Source: Allodiplogaster sudhausi
Lineage: Eukaryota > Nematoda > Chromadorea > Rhabditida > Diplogasteridae
NCBI GenBank assembly: GCA_945643635.1
Contig: CALZFC010000045.1
Location: forward strand, 2,964,501-3,028,500
Length of the DNA stretch: 64,000 bases
Reading direction: 5' to 3'
The notes under the pieces are model-generated. The model did no database searches. It had not been told where the DNA came from and was given only the letters and a program-made list of their open reading frames with translations. Position numbers and translations under genes: made by a program. This document shows positions 1 through 12,544 of this stretch, piece by piece (positions within the stretch are counted from its first letter, which is position 1; each line of letters starts with the position of its first letter).

Positions 1-35
1 ACAGAATCAGTAAATGAGAAGCAATGACCAAGGTA

Positions 36-554
36 TTAAAACGAAATGACTTTCTCCTGAATGGTTGCTCCCTTCAGAATCTCCTTCATGCCATAGCAGA
101 GGCGCAGGAGCATCTCGTCTGACGGGTTCAGGAAGTACGAACCGGAAAGCTGACCCAGCGCACGCTCTAGCGAAGCGACTGTGTTGAAGCGTCTGATAAT
201 GGTCAAGAATAACGGCAATCAAGAACATTAACTTATTCAACGTAATTGTCTCAGCAGTTAACCACATCATTGACTGTAGAAAGGTAATGAATTAAAGTGT
301 AGTACACTGACATGGCAGGGTTTTACTACTTTATAAATATACGATTAAAAAAATTCAAATGGAAGAGGTTGTCTTACGGTCTCAGGACAGACCTCAGATA
401 CGCCTGTGCCTCTTGCCATCCCGCGGCAACACCACCAGAGCCCCCTGCCATATCCGCTCCCCCCGAATCCCCCAGCGACATCGCCATTCGTGAAATCTGC
501 AATCGCACTATACTTGTAGGGAAGCTCCCAATTTTTATTCCGGGACTGCTGCAA
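36..554 (-). CDS. 3'-terminal exons of an unrecognised gene (partial)
   Basis: The last coding exon runs from 192 down to the stop at 36-38. Its acceptor reads ATTATCAG and it encodes about 52 residues rich in Leu, including the pattern ASLERALGQLSG. The exon before it ends at 393 in front of a GTCTGT donor. It leaves a two-base overhang (AG) that the terminal exon completes, so the junction is in phase. Its upstream border is unclear: an acceptor near 550 or one near 500 would put different frames in use, one of them Gly-rich. I do not recognise the family. Upstream exons may lie between 780 and 1100, where a weak minus-strand frame and a GTGAGT donor (about 1016) are present, but I could not link them. 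Confidence 0.45.
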
Positions 555-599
555 ACTGAAAATGTCCCCAAGAAATTAAGTCATGTATACTTTTTTTCT

Positions 600-1290
600 T
601 TTTTTTTTTATAAAGTCTGATTAGTCCAACCTATTCTTCATTATCATGACTATCGAATGTCATTCGGCAGTTGTTCGTTCATGAGAAACTCATTTGTTAA
701 TCATGCGTTACAGCCATAATAATCAGCGAAAAAGTAAAATAAATTGGGTGTTTAAATTCAACATAAATTTACAACTGCTCAAGAACTGCGAAGATTTGGG
801 ATATAAATTATACTATTACATACAGTAATCGTTAAATTTCTATAACGAGAAATGTGAACAACTGACTCAGAAATAGCATTAGGATTCATAGAAAAAGTGC
901 AAAGTCGAAGCAAGTCCGAGACGACTTCGGGAATAAATGGGGTTTTTAATGGATAATTAGTGCATGCACCTAATGACCGAAATATGTGTGATATGATAAC
1001 ATTCTTCAGACTCACCTCACGTGATTAATCTCAAAAATACACAACTTTGATCTCGTACTGGCATAACTTCAATTTGGAATAGTGCACGGTAAATCGCATT
1101 TCAATTCAATGCACATGTACAATTCGAATTCAACTCAGACAGTAATTTTAGAAGCTATACGAGAGCTGATGAAACGCTGTTATGGCCAGGCATGCTTATT
1201 CACAATACTCTTTCTCTTGACTACACTTCCATAGTTCACTATGTCGTGTCAAAAGGTCACTACAATGGTATTTGCATCTCTTTTCCAGCA
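600..1290. other. No resolvable gene; AT-rich
   Basis: This is AT-rich DNA with a poly-T run near 590-610. A minus-strand frame at 779-1015 could be an exon of the gene to its left but has weak support. Nothing else is supported. Confidence 0.4.
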
Positions 1291-1547
1291 GCAGAGGAAA
1301 ACACTCTCTCGCCATATCGCGAGAAACACACGCAAATAACCTTGAAACTGCGGAGAGAAGAGCAGGCAGCACGCCACAGGAGAGATGCGTTGAAACGGCG
1401 AGAACCGAACTGAAGGCCGAGAAAGTGTGCGGCACGCCGTACACGCGAGCACTCTGCTGCACGCTTTTGCTGCGCAAGTACGCCAACCGTCTTGTGACGC
1501 TTGCCGGACTAACAAATACTGAATTGCCAAGCACTGATAAGAAGTAA
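1291..1547 (+). CDS. Candidate terminal exon, unknown protein
   Basis: A clear acceptor (TCTTTTCCAG, ending near 1290) opens a frame that runs to the TAA at 1545-1547. The second half has many codons ending in G or C, unlike the AT-rich flanks, and the peptide is charged and Cys-containing (for example TELKAEKVCG). Upstream exons were not found. A second frame of the same exon is also open for about 40 codons, so the reading is uncertain. It may equally be non-coding. Confidence 0.25.
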
Positions 1548-3404
1548 TTTTTTTCTGTTTGAAGATATTTTCCGATAATAAGGAAATAGCTGTAAGCAAT
1601 ATAAACATTATTTTGTATGTACACACGCAATACAATTTGAAGATAATAGAGAAATTATAAAAAGCTTGAAAGTTGATTTTAAAAAAGACATCTTCTCATT
1701 GAAAGTTGCGGTTGGAATTTAAAGATGTTCTAAAACAAGAATTTGTATTTTGCTCTTTCTCATTTATATGTAAAGAACCTTCATCTTTGTCAACGGCATG
1801 AGTGCATCATGTTTTTTTTATATGCAGCGATATTCAAGGAACTGTTCGATATCAGTTTGAATTCTCGTCGAATGATTGCCTACTAGTCTTTTCCAATTTA
1901 TCTTTAAAAAAATTCTTGAGTGTCGTCGATGACAACGCTACAAAGTGTTGAGATGAAGAAGCTAAATGTTGACGATTTTGAAGAAGATAGTTCTTTTGTT
2001 CTGAAATATGTTTAAAAAATATATATTCTGATCATCAGATCTAAGAAAAAAGTATGGATCAGTATAAGAATGCTGATCGTTTGTCTTGTGAAGGGAAAGT
2101 AATAGACATTGTTACTGTAACTCAACATTACGCTTTCGGATGTTGATGACTGCGCTTGAGGATACTTCATTCAATTCAAGCGGTTGTTCGCGGTAAGCTT
2201 TAGGCATTTAGGTGTTTGCATTTTCAAATGGACCATTTGAACAATTGAATGGAGAGAGAGAGAAGTTAAGGTCTTTTTCGATGTTGATGAAAGAATTGCT
2301 GGATTAAAGGAACGTCTGGCAGAAACGGTATTTTGCGCACAATCTAATCAATCCTTGTGGGATTTACTTTCTCTGTGGTACTTCCGTTGGTTAAGAAAAT
2401 TGCTTGTACAAAATGCTGATATTTCTTTTTCCCGTAATGAAATAAGATAGTAACAAAAAAAAATTTTTTATTCGGCTGACGAACTCGTCGTTCGGCCGTT
2501 AATTGTCAGTCTGTCCTATACAGAATCAGTGCATTTTTTGACGCGCCGTTACGCATTTGCCGTCGTTCGTGTCTGATTCAACTGAACTCGTTTCTTCTAT
2601 CTGCTCGCTTTACTTAGTTGTGCCCCAGCCTCACTTTTACGTTTGCTTTATCTCTGACTCACTCGTTCAGGCCATTCTGGGTTAAAACGACTTCCATTTC
2701 TTCGAACGTTTGCTATTCTTTCTTTTTCAAAAGGGTATCAGAATGCTCTCATCGCCTTCTCTTTCCCCTTTAAGACTTAGGACGAGTGTACGATTTCTTG
2801 TTAAGAGTTTTGGATTTTCCATGGACGATCTGACAACTTCACGTGGGATACCAATCAAGTCGAGAATTCCTGATGACGCGTTGCGCAGGAATAGCCATTG
2901 CGTTTACTACACTTTAGAGAATGAGGAAACCAAAGTGTTCATGTCTCCAACGTTCCCCTAATTAAGACATCTTGCAAAATTCTAGCCCACAGCTTTGTTG
3001 TTTTTTTTAAAAATTGATTCCCATGTATAATTCCAAACACGTGATAACGGTTGATGCCCGTTTCGCGGGTAGTGTGATACTGTCATGCGTATTACATCTT
3101 TCATCACGTCCCTTGTCTTGGTTGCCTGCGTGAACCGAGTTTCCTCCGGCCGGCGCCCTTCTGTGCCGCAGCGAAAGCGGGCTTCCCTTGCCACACTCTC
3201 GCTCTCTCGCCGCTCTCTATCCTCTCCACACTCTCTCTCTGCTTAGACCCATCGCCCCGCTCTGCACGTTCTTCCCAACGTTCCCATTTTCATTTCGATT
3301 GCAATACCTTTGCTTAATGTTTTCTCAAGACGATGACATAACTTTTGTTTTTCAATTTGTTGCTTTGCCGCGTGTTATGTAATGGTATATTTGAGAGTTG
3401 CTGA
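1548..3404. other. Intergenic region and probable promoter of the HMG-box gene
   Basis: Mostly AT-rich, with GC-richer sequence at 3100-3300 that includes short CTCTCTC runs just upstream of the HMG-box gene. A short open frame at 2743-2961 has no splice or codon support. I see no gene here. Confidence 0.4.
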
Positions 3405-6400
3405 ATGGCCTCGTCCGACTTTGCGCGTTACCGCGCCGAGCTGCGGCGCGTCACAAGAAACCGAGTTGAAGACACGCTCGATATGGTTCAGGTCGTGCCT
3501 CTTCTTCCTTTAGCGAACTTTTTGTTTTATTTCTCGGTAGTCCTAGAAAAAAATTTCGAAATATTCTCTGTCGTCATCGCATAGCCGAAATATCATATTA
3601 GCATGTGCGAGTGCTATAGAATTTGAGTGAACTATAAAAAAAGTGCCGATAAAATTATTTTAAGGAAATGTTGTATACTTTGTATTCAAGACTGCTAAAA
3701 AAGATCTCACAATTAGCTTTTTTTTATTGAGATGAACTCGAGTTCTTTGACACCCGTGGATGAAATCCTCGTACAGACATGCGAAGCAGTGAAGGGGCTA
3801 CTCACGACTTGGCCCGAGGATGGAATGGTCGGTGACAGGAATTGACTTGCCGGGTTTGGCTTCCCGGGAACCTGGAATTCACAACCATCGACCATTTCCT
3901 TCCTAGCAAAATCGCACCTTTGATGGTTGACTTTCGTGAGAACAAAACAGCGAGTCGACCATTGAAGCTGCTTTAATGGAATTTGATATTACGAAATATT
4001 TCCACACTGCTGTTTATTATTTTTTTTTCCCAAATAAATGTCGTTTGCCTCTTCTGCTTCTCGTCTGATTTCATTTTGCAGTCTGCCGAGGCTGGCGAGC
4101 TGGAGTCGCTTTCCGGAGTGGTGACGGGTCTGAAGGCGCGGCTGGACAAGAAGGAACGACCGCCGAAGAGAACTGCCACCGATTCGCTTGTCCTCGTCCT
4201 TGCCGACGCCGTTCAGCAACTCGCCGACCAATGGCCCTCACTCATCGCTGATGTCAGTCTTTCTCAGGTAGGAGAGAGAGAGAAAGAGCGAGAGAAAGAA
4301 AGAGATTTTCCCTATCAATAAGACATTCGTCGTGGCCAGTATATTCCTTATCGTTTATTCAATTTTATTGTCATCGACAATGTTCTGTTCTTTTCAGCGT
4401 TCTAATGGAAACGCAACCATCCCTTCTATGCAACCAAAGAAAGAAGAGACTCCGGAGAATAAAAGTCAAGAAAGGGAAGAATACTGTGGATCCTCAGTTA
4501 GTTCCTGTAATTTAATCGATTAAGCCCTCGGTGTTATGTGACCGCCCTCTATTCTTCTCCTCAGGCAAACAGGCTTGCTAAATTGCTTTCAAAAATATAC
4601 CATGTCACCTTTTCACAGTAATTAATAATAATTTAAAAAAGACAGCCTTGGTGCCATCAACTACTGGATCGTTTTTTCGCGTAGCTTCTGTGGAATAGAA
4701 ATTACGTTTCATCATTCCATAGAAAATTTCCTATCTAATTCTGCGTGCTGTATCAGCTGACTTAAATACGACGAAATAATAAAAAAATTTCCCTGTTCAA
4801 TTTATAGATACGGAATGAATCGCATGAAACGCTTCCCAAAACGAACGAAGTTAACATGAAGACCACGGAGCGGAATCATCTAAATGACGAAGCAGTCCGT
4901 GGAAGACAGCTCAAAGAGACGGTATCTTGCTATTTATTATTTAAGTCAACGTTTGGCTGATGTAACCATCTATACCAGGCGATATCCATGATTTCAGTAA
5001 AATACATCTTTGGATTGCTTTTTTTGTTATACTTAAATATACTTTAATTTTCCTTTTCTAACGTTTGGTTAAGAAGGAAACGTACTACAGATTGCAAGTG
5101 TTGCGTCGAATTCTACAGTGGCATCGCATAGTCGTGAGCATGATTCCGTTCTTGACGAGTCGAGCAGACCTCTAGTCCCTGTATGCATTCAGTTTATATT
5201 TCTGACATAACAAGAGAAGTTGATGGTAATTAAAATGTAAGGGAAATAAATCATTTCTTATCTTACGGCTTTAGGAGCGTGAACACTCTACTTCTACGGT
5301 GTCTTCAGCAAAACGAGTATCGGGAAAGCTATATCTGGCTGACCAGCCACTTCTCAAGTGTTATGAGCATGGAATGGTGCGCTCATTTGCTTTTGTTATT
5401 TTTTTTTTGAACATTTTTCTTCTCTTTTTAGCTATTTTTAACAAATGCATATTATTTTAGCTTTTAAAATAATATTTTTAAAATATTAATTGAGGCATCT
5501 CCGACGGGCTCGCAGACGCCGTCGAGTGGGAGCCCACAAACGGAGCGACGTCGCTTCCGAGGCTGCAACGGAAAGCCCCCCGTCAAGCCAGACGAGCTGC
5601 CCGCCCCGCCTCCTCTGGTTCGAGTCAAGCAGTCTAATCCCTCCTCTCAGTTCTTTATCTCAGGCAACCCCCTCAACGGTGCAGTCTTCTCTTTCTGGAG
5701 ATGGGGGGAGTGATGAGGAAGATGTTGACGAAGAGGAGGAAGAAGAAGAGGACGCCGAGGCAGACACCACTTCATTCCTCTATTCTCCAGACAAGAAGAA
5801 GCAGAGAGTTCGGCGAACTTCTGATCGGTCTGGCCTTTCCTTTCTAACTTTTTTAGACTAGTCATTTCGAGTATAGTCATAGTTATTCTTTCTTTTGAGC
5901 ATTCCAAGAGAGGATCGCTGGTCCTTCAAGTGCTTCTACAGCGAGAAGAAGGCAGAGATTGAAAAGATGAATCCGAACCTCCCTTCTAGCGAGAAGCACA
6001 GAAGAATTCGGTATTCACTCTTATTCTTCCATTCTTATGTTCAGATTACAAGACATTGAAGGCTTTGATTATTTGAGAGAATACTGGAACCTGATGTCGG
6101 ATAAGAGTGCATATCGAGAGAAGGCAGCACTGATCTGCGGCAAGGTCTGAATCTTTCATTCGTGACATCCAGTTAAGCTTAAACACTTCATGTTTATCAC
6201 TTTTCTACTTTTTCAGTGTACAATTCGTTAGATTGATTTGATTAAAGGTGGACTCCACTCCGTCTTCCCCTTCTTCTCATAATACTCTTCGTCGGCGGCG
6301 GTCTGCAGAAGACGATCCCCCCTTCCGTGCTAGAGTATTATTTTCTATGATTGTTTCGTTCTTTTTTATTTCACTGATTATCGGGAAGGGAAGCAATTTA

Positions 6401-9400
6401 ACGGCTCTTCAAGAATGATTACTTAGTCTCACTGAGGCCATCTTCCAGGGTCGTCCATCGAAAGCACAAGGAAGCAAAATCGCAAGCACCAGCAAGCATG
6501 GCGTTCACTGTATGTCTACGTGTTATTTTATTCTTTTGGATATCTTTCTATTGAATATTAGTTTTTTTTTTTGTATTGTTATTTACTTATAAAGGAAAAA
6601 AATTCAGCTCCACTGAAAAAGAAGCGCAAGCGTTCTCCTCCGTTGGCATTCTCCAAACGCACGCCTTCTCAGACGAGTGCTCGCACTTAGTCGGTTTTCT
6701 GTTTTATTTTTATTTTTATTATACCTGAATGGCATTAAAGGGGTTTGCTGACAATGAGTATCAAAAGTTCTTTGTTAAAACTCCAGCGGCGAGAAAGCAA
6801 TAAAAGAAATTTGCTTCAGCCAACTGAAGGTCGCATTCTGGCAGTCCCTCCGTGAAGAAATATCGAAGAAGCACCCAGAAATGCAGTACGATGCAAAGAG
6901 AGGAGTTGCTTTCAAGGTTCGAGCGCAAAATAAATGTCTCATCTAATGTCATTATGGGTAGGGAAGTGGGAGTCTAATCTTTTATATAAAGAAAGTTTTT
7001 TGACTTGGTCTACACTTCAGATGTGGGCTGGCTTCACGGAAGAAGAAAAAGCAGCCGAAGAAGCGAAGCTCATCTCGCTGGGGCTGTGGAATGCCAAGGT
7101 TACATTCATTGAACAAATATTATGCTATTTGTTGACTTTCATCCTTACACTAAATTCAGTTCTGTTGACATTTCTTTCATTATATGATACCTGTGGTTGT
7201 AATTTAGTTATTATCATTGAGGCTGGAAAAGCTGTAGCTTCTTCAACGGAGAAATTGAAGGACAAAGTGGAAGTCATCAAAAAGAAAGGAAAGATAGAGG
7301 ACAAGGATGAGAAGAAGAAGGAAAAAGACGAGGAGAACAGAAAAGAACGAGAGACGAAGACGAAAGTGGTCAAGCAGGAGAAGGAAGAGGAGGCAGACAA
7401 GGAAAAGGAGATGGAGATGAATAAGGAAGGGGATGAGAAGATGGAAGAGGAGGCGACTGAGGAACTGAAGGAGGTGATAAAAGAAGAGCTGGACTTGGAT
7501 AAGGAAAAGGAGGAAAACAAAGAGAAGGAAAAGGAGGAAAAGAATGATATGGGAAAGATTGAAGAGAAAGAAAAGGAAAAAGAGGTTGAGAAGGATAAGA
7601 ATGAAGAGAAAGTCGCTCGGAATGAGAAGTCACCGACTCGTCCCAAGAGGGGTCGTCCTCCGAAGAAACTGCCAGTCTCTGTAGAAACGAGGGAGGGTAC
7701 CGTAACCAGCAACAGTTCGACTGTGGAGAGTGCTACTATTGCTGTCGAGAGGATTACTGTGGCTGCCGAGGGGACTGCAGCTGCATCTGTCGCCTCTCGA
7801 AGTAGCATTGACTCGGATACGACAGAAGCCGCCAAGTCAGTTCCCAGTTACCGTATCGGTTCTCTTAGTTTCTTATTTGTCAAAAAAAAAATAATATCTA
7901 AGAAGATGTCATATGAAGGTATGCGTGTCTTTGTGAGGTAAACTAGCGTGCCTTCGGCACGCTACGGGCCTTCGGCCCGGTCAATGACCCGTGGTCATTT
8001 CCCGATTTAAGAAAACAAAATTCGTTCGATTGTTCCGGCCGATTCAGTTTCTTTTCTCTAGCAAACAAAAAAAATCCAAAAAAAAATCGAACGCCAGTAA
8101 GCATCCGGACGCAAGCGAGCATCCGGACGCAAGCGAGCATCCGAGGGCGCACCCAAGAGATTACCTCAAACTTGGGTAATTAAGAGAGCCTCTCTGTAAG
8201 GCTCAAGCAGCGCTCAATGGGCGCCTGCCCCGGGGGAAAGTGTTGGATTTTGGTAACCAAAATTTTATGAGGAGTACCCCCTTGTATTGTAAAAGAAATA
8301 ATGGGGTCAAATTTGTTATAAAAAATTTTTTATTGCCAGTGGGTACAAAAGTAAGGTAAATATTTGAGTGTCCATAACTTCCTAAAAACTTAATATTTTT
8401 CAGTTTTCTTGTTTTTGTTTTATTTGTCATTCAAATACACACAAAAACGTAATAGGAAGTGTTTTTTGAAAATTTCATTCTTGACCAGTTTTAGGCATTT
8501 TTCTGTTTCCGAAATTGTTTTTTTGGACATTTCAACTATTTTACGGCATGAGCACGGGCCAATGAATAGTTTATAAGAAAGAGGAGAAAAAAACTATACA
8601 AGATGTGTTCTTATGAAGAAAATCCAAGGATATACATTTTACGAAATTTTGACTTGAACCTGGTGCACTCGCGTTTTTGCTCGTTGGGATGAAACTGTAT
8701 AATTATTTTCAAAGCTTTGTTTTCGGGATAATATCGATGTCGATATATTAGCCATTAAATTCTCTACCAGAAAAGGCATCTATCACCGAAATACGTATTC
8801 TCTTGGGACTCAGAGAATGCAATTATATGTTTTTCGAAAAAAAAATAATTCAATGATAATTAATGAAACTCTCATTTTTAGTCCACAGAGGTAGCCAGTC
8901 GGAGCAATTCTCCATATCAGAAGATAGAGCGAAGAATTTTGCATAACATATTCCCTTTTCGAGGAATTTGAAGGATATACATTTCCATTTTTCTATCAAT
9001 ATAGAAGTCTTTCCACGTCATGCAAACGACCCATGATATCGAAAGCGTATTCAGCGATCCATAACTTTGCTCAATCTTAATATCAGAAAATCATAGGTAT
9101 ATCATCTAAGAGCTCTCACAGAGATCTTCAAATGCTACATACATACTTTTATTGAAATATTTATATTTATATTTAAAATTTCGTTCTGTACTTTTAGAAG
9201 GCTTAAAAAACTATTTTACAAACATTTCCGCATTTCAAAACATTCTTCATAAGAAAGAGCGTGAAATTTGCTACAAGATGAACCCCTTTCTATAAACTTT
9301 CAAGTCTATAATGTTTTGTTATAAGTTATAAAAATAGGGCATCAGCTTACCTTATGTTAGCACAATTCTTCAACGTAAAAAATTGTTGGAATATTCTAAT

Positions 9401-11474
9401 TCGAATAACCTAAACAATGAAATTCTCGGGCTAAAGGATAGCGACGATACTTTACCTATTCTTATGACTTATAACAGAACAATATAGACTTGAAAGTTTA
9501 TTGAAAGGGGTTCATCTCGTAGCAAATTGCACGCTCTTTCTTATGAAGTATGTTTTGAAAAGCGGAAATGTTTTTAAAATAGTTTTTTAAGCCTTCTAAA
9601 AGTACAGAACGAAATTTTACATAGAAATATAAATATTTCAATAAAAATATGTATGTAGCATTTGAAGATCTCTGTGAGAGCTCTTAGATGATATACCTAT
9701 GATTTTCTGATATTAAGATTGAGCAAAGTTATGGATCGCTGAATACGCTTTCGATATCATGGGTCGTTTGCATGACGTGGAAAGACTTCTATATTGATAG
9801 AAAAAAGGAAATGTATATCCTTCAAATTCCATGAAAAGGGAATATGTTATGCAGAATTCTTCGCTCTATCTTATGATATGGAGAATTGCTCCGGCTGGCT
9901 ACCTCTGTGGACTAAAAATGAGGGTTTCATTAGTTATCATTGAATTATTTTTTTCCGAAAAACATATAATTGCATTCTCTGAGTCCCAAGGTAATACGTA
10001 TATCGGTGATAGATACCTTTTCTGGTAGAGAATTTAATGGCGAATATATCGACATCAATATTATCCCAAAAACAAAGCTTTGAAAATAATTATACAGTTT
10101 CATCCCAACGAGCAAAAACGCGAGTGCACCCGGTTCAAGTCAAAATTTCGTAAAATGTATATCCTTCGATTTTCTTCATAAGAACATATCTTGTGTATTT
10201 TTTTCTCCTCTTTCTTCTGAACTATAAATTGGCCGGTGCCCGGGCCGCGAAATAGGTTAAATGTCCAAAAAACCAATTTCTGAAATAGAAAAATGCCTAA
10301 AACTGGTCAAAACTTAATTTTTCAAAAAACACATCATACATATTTTTTGTGTGCTTTCCAATGACAGATAAAACAAAAAAAAGAAAACTGAAAAATATTA
10401 AGTTTTAAGGAAGTTATGAGCACTCAAAATTTTGCCATACTATTGCATGCACTGAGAAGAAAAAAATTTTTAAAACAAATCTGACTTTATTATTTCTTTT
10501 ACAATGCAAGTGGGTACTCCTCATAAAATTTTGGTTACCAAAATCCGACACTTTCCCCCGGGGCAGGGCCACCTCGGCCCTTACGGAGAGGCTCTCTTAA
10601 ACTGCTAAACACCCTGCTAAGTCGTTGCTCTTGTAGTGCGTAGCAACTGCTTGCTTTTTTCCCGAGTACAGAAGCTCCAACTCGTACTTTAGTGTGCTAC
10701 CATTTCGCGAGAGATTTTCATGAAAAGAGACAGGAGAGCGGAACACTTACTCGCCGTCTCTTTCTTTCCTTTTCCCTCTCTCTTCTGCTTCTCTCTTAGC
10801 AACTCTTAGCAACGCAAATCTCTACCAGAAAAAAAGATACAGCCCCTCAAAGTCGGCAAAATGCCCAAATCGAAGTCACCTCGGACCAAAGTTTGGCCGC
10901 CCGCGCCGGCGCCGGCGCCAACCCTAAATTTTTGAAACCCACATATTCTTGTAGCCCAGACACTATTAAACAATCCCCAAAAAACCGCTCCCCGATATCT
11001 CACCCCCACCGCCCACAGCACCTCTCCGCGCTATACCGGCCTATAAATTACAGTCGACTTTTATATAACTCTAGATAAAAGTAATGTGTAAAAGATGCTT
11101 TTTACTGCGTCCACGTTCAGATGCCTGCTTGACCTGAGTTCGATGTCTCAGCCGGAGAGATCCGGGACGTCCTCTCGCTCTTCCCCCTCGGATTCTAATC
11201 GAGAGCCTAGTCGTCGTGCCGTGAAGAGACCTCGCTGGATGCAAGACATGGAGGTGAGCAGGTTCTCTACCCCCTCCAACATTTACACTTTTTGCGTATT
11301 TTTGGTTCTAAATTTGCATCTTTATATCCTCATTTATGTTTCTCTTTCATTACATTTATAGTAAATGACCTCTCTCCATTTCTTCAGATGAACTACTGCG
11401 AAGATGAGAATGCGCAGCGGAGAGAAGAGGATGAAGAGGAAATCGTTGTTTACAAGAGTGATAAGAAGGCGTGA
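3405..11474 (+). CDS. Two-HMG-box nuclear protein with AT-hook (18 exons, about 812 aa)
   Basis: Eighteen exons join in phase: 3405-3491, 4082-4267, 4398-4496, 4808-4921, 5091-5180, 5275-5376, 5495-5617, 5664-5827, 5909-6010, 6045-6144, 6248-6334, 6449-6509, 6608-6689, 6787-6916, 7021-7098, 7222-7835, 11121-11253 and 11388-11474. Residues about 322-389 resemble an HMG box (FKCFYSEKKAEIEKMNPNLP, then YWNLMSDKSAYREKAAL). A second, divergent box at about 466-530 has FWQSLREEISKKHPE and WAGFTEEEKAAEE. Other parts are an acidic tract (about 276-310), a basic KKKRKR nuclear-localisation-type motif, a Lys/Glu-rich stretch (about 545-668), an AT-hook-like RGRPPKK near 676 and an acidic C-terminus. 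Such proteins bind DNA or chromatin in the nucleus. The exact family is not recognised. Most introns are short (smallest 46 bp), but intron 16 is 3285 bp and filled with repeats. The two last exons continue the frame across it. Confidence 0.75.
5909..6144 (+). other. First HMG box, split over two exons
   Basis: The box is encoded by exons 5909-6010 and 6045-6144, joined inside an Arg codon. The NP motif between helices 1 and 2, the helix-3 Trp (YWNLM) and the Ser-Ala-Tyr before KAA follow the usual HMG-box spacing. Helix 2 is unusual, with HRRIRLQDIEGF where KxLGExW is typical. Confidence 0.65.
7945..7999. repeat. Three adjacent short palindromes, each with a 3-base loop
   Basis: Three perfect inverted repeats lie back to back. 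AGCGTGCC/GGCACGCT spans 7945-7963 with loop TTC. CGGGCC/GGCCCG spans 7965-7979 with loop TTC. AATGACC/GGTCATT spans 7983-7999 with loop CGT. They lie in the large intron of the HMG-box gene, just left of a minisatellite and a fold-back element, and are far more GC-rich than their surroundings. Confidence 0.8.
8101..8145. repeat. 18-bp minisatellite
   Basis: The unit GCATCCGGACGCAAGCGA is present twice, followed by a partial third copy. The array is in the large intron of the HMG-box gene, 35 bp before the TTAA that flanks the fold-back element. Confidence 0.75.
8180..10600. mobile_element. 2.4 kb fold-back DNA element flanked by TTAA
   Basis: The left arm starts TTAAGAGAGCCTCTCTGTAAG at 8180 and the right arm ends with the inverted sequence, CTTACGGAGAGGCTCTCTTAA, at 10600. 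The arms pair for about 1.15 kb each (roughly 8184-9335 and 9464-10596) around a loop of about 130 bp. For example, GGTAACCAAAATTTTATGAG near 8260 recurs inverted near 10535. Similarity is high but broken by scattered changes and short indels. TTAA at both ends fits a target duplication of the kind made by piggyBac-type transposases, although the termini (GAGAGCC) are not the usual piggyBac CCC. No transposase frame is present, so the element is non-autonomous. Confidence 0.8.
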
Positions 11475-12076
11475 AACGTTCTGTAAGTTTTATTTTTTAT
11501 TCTTAAACCTTTGTCCGTTCATCTAGTTATTTGCATGTTTTAATATTTTTCATTACATTTTCCATTGTTCATCGCTCATGTTAGTGCAGGTTTATTTTCT
11601 GGAATAGCGGGACCTGTTTTGAAGTTCATGAAGTCTTTTCTTAGATATCAACGGCTAAAAAGTTACTGCTATGAAGTTGTGTTCTCTTGCTTTTTAGTTT
11701 CAAAAGTGTTAGTCATCATATATACTTACCAGACTCCAAACTATGTGCTGTCTTCATTCCTGCGGTACCTTTCTGTTGTATAAGTGGAATTTGTTGACAT
11801 TGCTCTCGTTTACCATAGCTTACGTTACGACTTGTTATTTTTGTTCAATGTTATAAAGGCTTAATGTCTAACAGCAATAGATGTGGACGAGTTTACCACA
11901 ACGAAGAAAATATTCAGCCTCATTTTATACTTATGCGCATGTATCTGTTAATGTGTATACAGAATCACAATCAACAAACACTTGAGGAGACCATTTCAAT
12001 TCGAGGTTGTTTGAATAAATCTTTCGAAAAAGTGCTTCCACGAATTACGGGCAGAGAAAAGACTAATTGATTTGTC
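11475..12076. other. 3' flank of the HMG-box gene; no gene seen
   Basis: AT-rich sequence between two convergent genes. It should hold the 3' UTRs of the HMG-box gene and of the Gly/Tyr-rich gene. Open frames here are short and lack splice or codon support. Confidence 0.45.
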
Positions 12077-12189
12077 TTATCCAACACCAAAGCCGAATCC
12101 TCCTCCGATTCCAAAGCTGCCGATGGGCGTCATGATTCCGAAACCATTGTTGAAGCCGAAGTTGAAGGGATCTCCGTAGTAGCTGCCGC
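12077..12189 (-). CDS. Second, homologous terminal exon of the Gly/Tyr-rich gene
   Basis: Minus-strand acceptor CCTTGAG is followed by a frame that begins GC GGC AGC, so it fits the same phase (one base carried over) as the terminal exon at 12545-12705. It encodes 37 residues ending in a TAA. The peptide (NGFGIMTPIGSFGIGGGFGF) is clearly related to the end of the upstream exon (NGLGVGTPIGNFGIGSGFGI). It could be an alternative last exon or a non-functional duplicate; the sequence cannot tell which. Confidence 0.55.
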
Positions 12190-12399
12190 CTCAAGGCATT
12201 CTTTGTATGGGTGTATTGCTTGGTGCTGGACATTCCAAGGCGCGAAGTTCAATTCAATGGAAGTAATAAGGTGTCATGCATGAACAAAAATGTGGCTCTG
12301 CTGGATAAATATGCGAATTAATCATGTAGGATAGATGCGCCGACTTAATCGAGCGACAGTATCATATACATTTGCCGAGATCATAAGATATATGGAATT

Positions 12400-12477
12400 C
12401 TCTGTCTCTCTCTCTCTCACTTCACTCTCTCTCTTTACTCTCCCTCTCTCTCTCACTTCACTCTTTCTCTCCCTCTG

Positions 12478-12522
<45 letters not shown>

Positions 12523-12537
12523 CTCTCTCTCTCTCTG
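12400..12537. repeat. CT/GA microsatellite
   Basis: About 135 bp of near-pure CT d nucleotide repeats with occasional TC-TT interruptions. They begin only a few bases after the stop codon of the Gly/Tyr-rich gene, so they probably lie in its 3' UTR or in the intron before the second terminal exon. Confidence 0.9.
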
Positions 12538-12544
12538 ATCTTCT

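Noticed and set aside
7125..7835. A 236-codon minus-strand frame, rich in Ser and Phe
   Set aside because: It is the antisense of the Lys/Glu-rich exon of the HMG-box gene; GAA/GAG and AAG codons give Ser/Phe/Leu in reverse. No splice or codon evidence supports it.
8101..8145. CRISPR-like array
   Set aside because: The repeats are directly adjacent, with no unique spacers, and the DNA is eukaryotic. It is a minisatellite.
9831..10028. A 65-codon frame inside the fold-back element as a transposase remnant
   Set aside because: The same bases in the other arm are not open in the matching frame and no transposase motif is seen.
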